Source of the DNA: Methyloceanibacter sp.
GTDB lineage: Bacteria; Pseudomonadota; Alphaproteobacteria; Rhizobiales; Methyloligellaceae
Length of the DNA: 8,548 nt
Assembly: GCA_025449615.1 (NCBI GenBank)
Contig: JANWJA010000064.1
Span: 1-8,548 of the forward strand
Direction of reading: 5' to 3'
Program-made: the position numbers and the translations under genes
Notes under the pieces: model-generated
What the model was told of the DNA's origin: nothing
Databases searched by the model: none
The model's input: only the letters and a program-made list of their open reading frames with translations
Part shown: piece by piece, positions 6,683 to 8,548 of the stretch
Position numbering within the stretch: the stretch's first letter is position 1
How the letters are laid out: every line of letters starts with the position of its first letter

Positions 6683-6897
6683 CGGCTTCGTCTCGTCGGG
6701 TGCGATCTGCGCGCAAAGCGGCGCCGAAACAGCCGCGCTGCCCGATTTGTGGCAAGCCTACCGACGATCACTATCGCCCGTTCTGCTCTGCTGCTTGTGC
6801 CGATATCGATCTCGGCCGTTGGCTCGGTGGCCGCTACGCCGTACCCGGCGAGCCTCTTGGGCCCCAATCCGACAACGACGATCCTGACGTCAATTGA
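6679..6897 (+). CDS. yacG: DNA gyrase inhibitor YacG (zinc-binding)
   Basis: A 72-residue protein starting at GTG 6679, which overlaps the maf stop by 4 bases (GTGA). It carries the YacG zinc motif CPICGK...FCSAAC with ligands Cys21, Cys24, Cys36 and Cys40, followed by the family's [19 protein letters not shown] segment and an acidic C-terminal tail (SDNDDPDVN). In E. coli YacG binds GyrB and inhibits gyrase; the same role is inferred here. The start is chosen because the open frame runs far back into maf in another frame and only the part from 6679 resembles YacG. The N-terminal 20 residues are basic. Cotranscription with maf is near certain, and maf-yacG adjacency is typical for the order. 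Confidence 0.93.
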   Translation: MTASSRRVRSARKAAPKQPRCPICGKPTDDHYRPFCSAACADIDLGRWLGGRYAVPGEPLGPQSDNDDPDVN

Positions 6898-7026
6898 GGG
6901 CCGCTGGCCTGCAAGACGCGATCTCGCCATTTCGACTCAAATCTTAATAAGCGAGTTAAGCGCGACTCCATGTGCCTAATTTATGGTCTCGCTCGTCCGC
7001 CGAGGACAACAAGCGAGCCCATCCCC

Positions 7027-8274
7027 ATGCATCTCGATCTGGTCACGATGTCCGCCGCGAACATCGCTGTCACGGCCATCCTCGGCGTCGTCTTGCTGCT
7101 CACCTGGGCGCGCGAGCGTTCAAGCGACTTCATTGGCTGGTGGGGCGTGGCCCAGCTTGTTCAAAGCGTCGGCATCCTCATCGCGGCAGTTGCGTCGGCA
7201 GCTAACGCCGCTGATCTGGTAAGCTTTGGGCCAGCAACGATGCTCGTCGCCGAGTCGCTGAAATGGAAGGCGGCACGGGAGTTCGAAAATCGCCGGTTCC
7301 CGTGGCCTTTGTTGTTCGTGGGCTCGCTCGCGTTTCTAGGCATCGTGGATTCCGGTGTGATCCACAGCTTCGATGCGCGCCTGTTTCTGATGTCGACCAT
7401 CATCGGTCTCTACAATCTTGCCGTCGCATGCGAGCTTGAGCGCGGAAAAGACGAGCGGCTCGTCTCACGCAAACCGGCGATCGTACTTCTCGTTCTCACC
7501 GCGGTCAGTCAACTGTCTTGGCTGCCGCTGCTTCTCAGTCAGCCGATCGTCGAGGTTGGACACGTCTATTCCAGCGAGTGGTTCCCCTTCGTCCTCATTG
7601 TCACGCTCTCGCTTCGTGTGGCGCTCGCCTTCCTCGTGCTGGCTATGGCCAAGGAGCGACAGGAATCCAAACAGCGAGCCGGCGCGCTGACGGACCCTCT
7701 CACCGGACTGCCGAACCGCCGCGCTTTGTTCGAAGCGGCGGATGTGCTGACCCATCGCGGTCTCACCCCGAACGCGATTACGATCTCAGTCCTGCTGTTC
7801 GATCTCGATCGCTTCAAGGAGACCAACGACGGCTATGGACACCTCGTCGGCGACCGCGTGCTCGGCATTTTTGCATCGACCTTGAAACGGCATTTCGGCA
7901 AAGGCACGACCATCGCCCGTGTCGGCGGTGAAGAGTTCGCCGCAATCCTGCCAGGCGCCGATGCCAAGATGGCGGTCGCAGTCGGCGAAGCGGTGCGTGC
8001 GGCTTTTGCATCCTCCGCGTCCTTCGTCGATGGCATGGCTGTCGGCGGCACGGTCAGCGTTGGCGTCGCGTCCAATCTTGGCTGCGATTGCGACTTGGGC
8101 GCGCTGTTCCGCCAAGCCGATATTGCCCTTTATGCGGCGAAGCGGGCGGGGCGGAACCGGGTCGAATTGATCGGGCCGGACCAGGGCGCGCTATCGGAGG
8201 CCTTGCACGCGACGATCCGCACCAGGCCGGAGCACCCGGGCGCCGATAGGCCTATCAAGCACGACGCGGCCTAA
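7027..8274 (+). CDS. Membrane-anchored GGDEF diguanylate cyclase
   Basis: Makes the second messenger cyclic di-GMP from two GTP. From the ATG at 7027 it has 415 residues. The N-terminal half holds six or seven hydrophobic helices (about 11-27, 37-57, 63-79, 92-110, 117-135, 151-170, 186-208), a likely ligand- or state-sensing membrane domain that I cannot assign to a named family. The GGDEF domain runs from about 220 (LTDPLTGLPNRR) to 375. Metal-binding Asp259 lies in FDLDRFKETNDGYGH and the signature is GGEEF (300-304), so catalysis should be intact. The inhibitory RxxD site five residues before it is replaced by GKGT. About 40 residues of polar tail follow. An upstream ATG at 6970 would add 19 residues; MHLDLVT looks the more natural N-terminus, but neither start has a good ribosome binding site. 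Confidence 0.92.
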   Translation: MHLDLVTMSAANIAVTAILGVVLLLTWARERSSDFIGWWGVAQLVQSVGILIAAVASAANAADLVSFGPATMLVAESLKWKAAREFENRRFPWPLLFVGSLAFLGIVDSGVIHSFDARLFLMSTIIGLYNLAVACELERGKDERLVSRKPAIVLLVLTAVSQLSWLPLLLSQPIVEVGHVYSSEWFPFVLIVTLSLRVALAFLVLAMAKERQESKQRAGALTDPLTGLPNRRALFEAADVLTHRGLTPNAITISVLLFDLDRFKETNDGYGHLVGDRVLGIFASTLKRHFGKGTTIARVGGEEFAAILPGADAKMAVAVGEAVRAAFASSASFVDGMAVGGTVSVGVASNLGCDCDLGALFRQADIALYAAKRAGRNRVELIGPDQGALSEALHATIRTRPEHPGADRPIKHDAA

Positions 8275-8336
8275 GGTGTGAGCGTTTCAATCGAACATCC
8301 GGTACTCGACAGGCAGCGGCCGATTTCCTATAAGCC

Positions 8337-8357
8337 AAGGCCTTGCCCGGAGGCCTT
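8337..8357. terminator. Possible terminator hairpin after the cyclase gene
   Basis: AAGGCC (8337-8342) and GGCCTT (8352-8357) can pair around a 9-base loop, about 60 bases after the cyclase stop. The stem is short and only CCTT follows, so termination is a guess. Confidence 0.25.
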
Positions 8358-8376
8358 CCTTGAGGGACCTTCCGTC

Positions 8377-8394
8377 TGGCGGCTCTGACCGCCA
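8377..8394. other. Hairpin just upstream of tRNA-Phe
   Basis: TGGCGG (8377-8382) pairs with CCGCCA (8389-8394) around a 6-base loop, ending 12 bases before the tRNA. It may mark the end of the upstream transcript or form part of the tRNA precursor leader. No convincing tRNA promoter could be assigned in the 132 bases between the cyclase and the tRNA. Confidence 0.3.
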
Positions 8395-8406
8395 ACTATC
8401 TCAAAG

Positions 8407-8482
<76 letters not shown>

Positions 8483-8511
8483 GCATTTTCAATAACTTAG
8501 CCAATGCGATC

Positions 8512-8542
8512 ATGTTGCATTTTCGTGGTGGAGTTGCAACAT
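8512..8542. other. Inverted repeat downstream of tRNA-Phe
   Basis: ATGTTGCA (8512-8519) pairs perfectly with TGCAACAT (8535-8542) around a 15-base loop, 30 bases after the tRNA. The motif GCATTTTC also occurs twice, at 8483-8490 (directly after CCA) and at 8518-8525. The window ends here, so it is unclear whether this is a terminator, an operator, or part of an element joined to the tRNA end. Confidence 0.35.
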
Positions 8543-8548
8543 AGAACC

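Overview
The window looks like a chromosomal segment of a high-GC alphaproteobacterium of the order Hyphomicrobiales (Rhizobiales), probably near Bradyrhizobium, Rhodopseudomonas or Rhodoplanes. This rests on the gene order murA - DUF2948 - hisD - UPF0262 ... infA - maf - yacG - tRNA-Phe, which I recall as characteristic of that order, and on family-level recognition of the proteins. No species can be named from the sequence alone. All supported genes lie on the + strand.

Layout. Bases 28-210 encode a 60-residue basic protein of unknown function. murA (347-1636) follows, then a DUF2948 gene, hisD and a UPF0262 gene (1690-3922). These last three are almost certainly one operon: DUF2948 and hisD overlap by 4 bases, and hisD and UPF0262 are 2 bases apart. 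Bases 3923-5754 break the conserved order. They hold a start-less fragment of the C-terminus of an RTX/serralysin-type calcium-binding protein (3953-4210). After it comes a gene for a cysteine-free, strongly basic, Ala/Ser/Lys-rich protein built on 11- and 22-residue repeats (4348-5664), which I do not recognise. Conserved order resumes with infA (5755-5973), maf (overlapping infA by 41 bases, or starting at an unusual codon) and yacG (4-base overlap with maf). A membrane-anchored GGDEF diguanylate cyclase (7027-8274) and tRNA-Phe(GAA) (8407-8482) close the window.

Most of the window is housekeeping: peptidoglycan precursor synthesis (murA), histidine synthesis (hisD), translation (infA, tRNA-Phe), nucleotide-pool cleaning (maf) and gyrase modulation (yacG). 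The accessory part is 3923-5754. The repeat protein there is the best candidate for something undescribed. The cyclase has intact catalytic residues but lacks the usual product-inhibition site.
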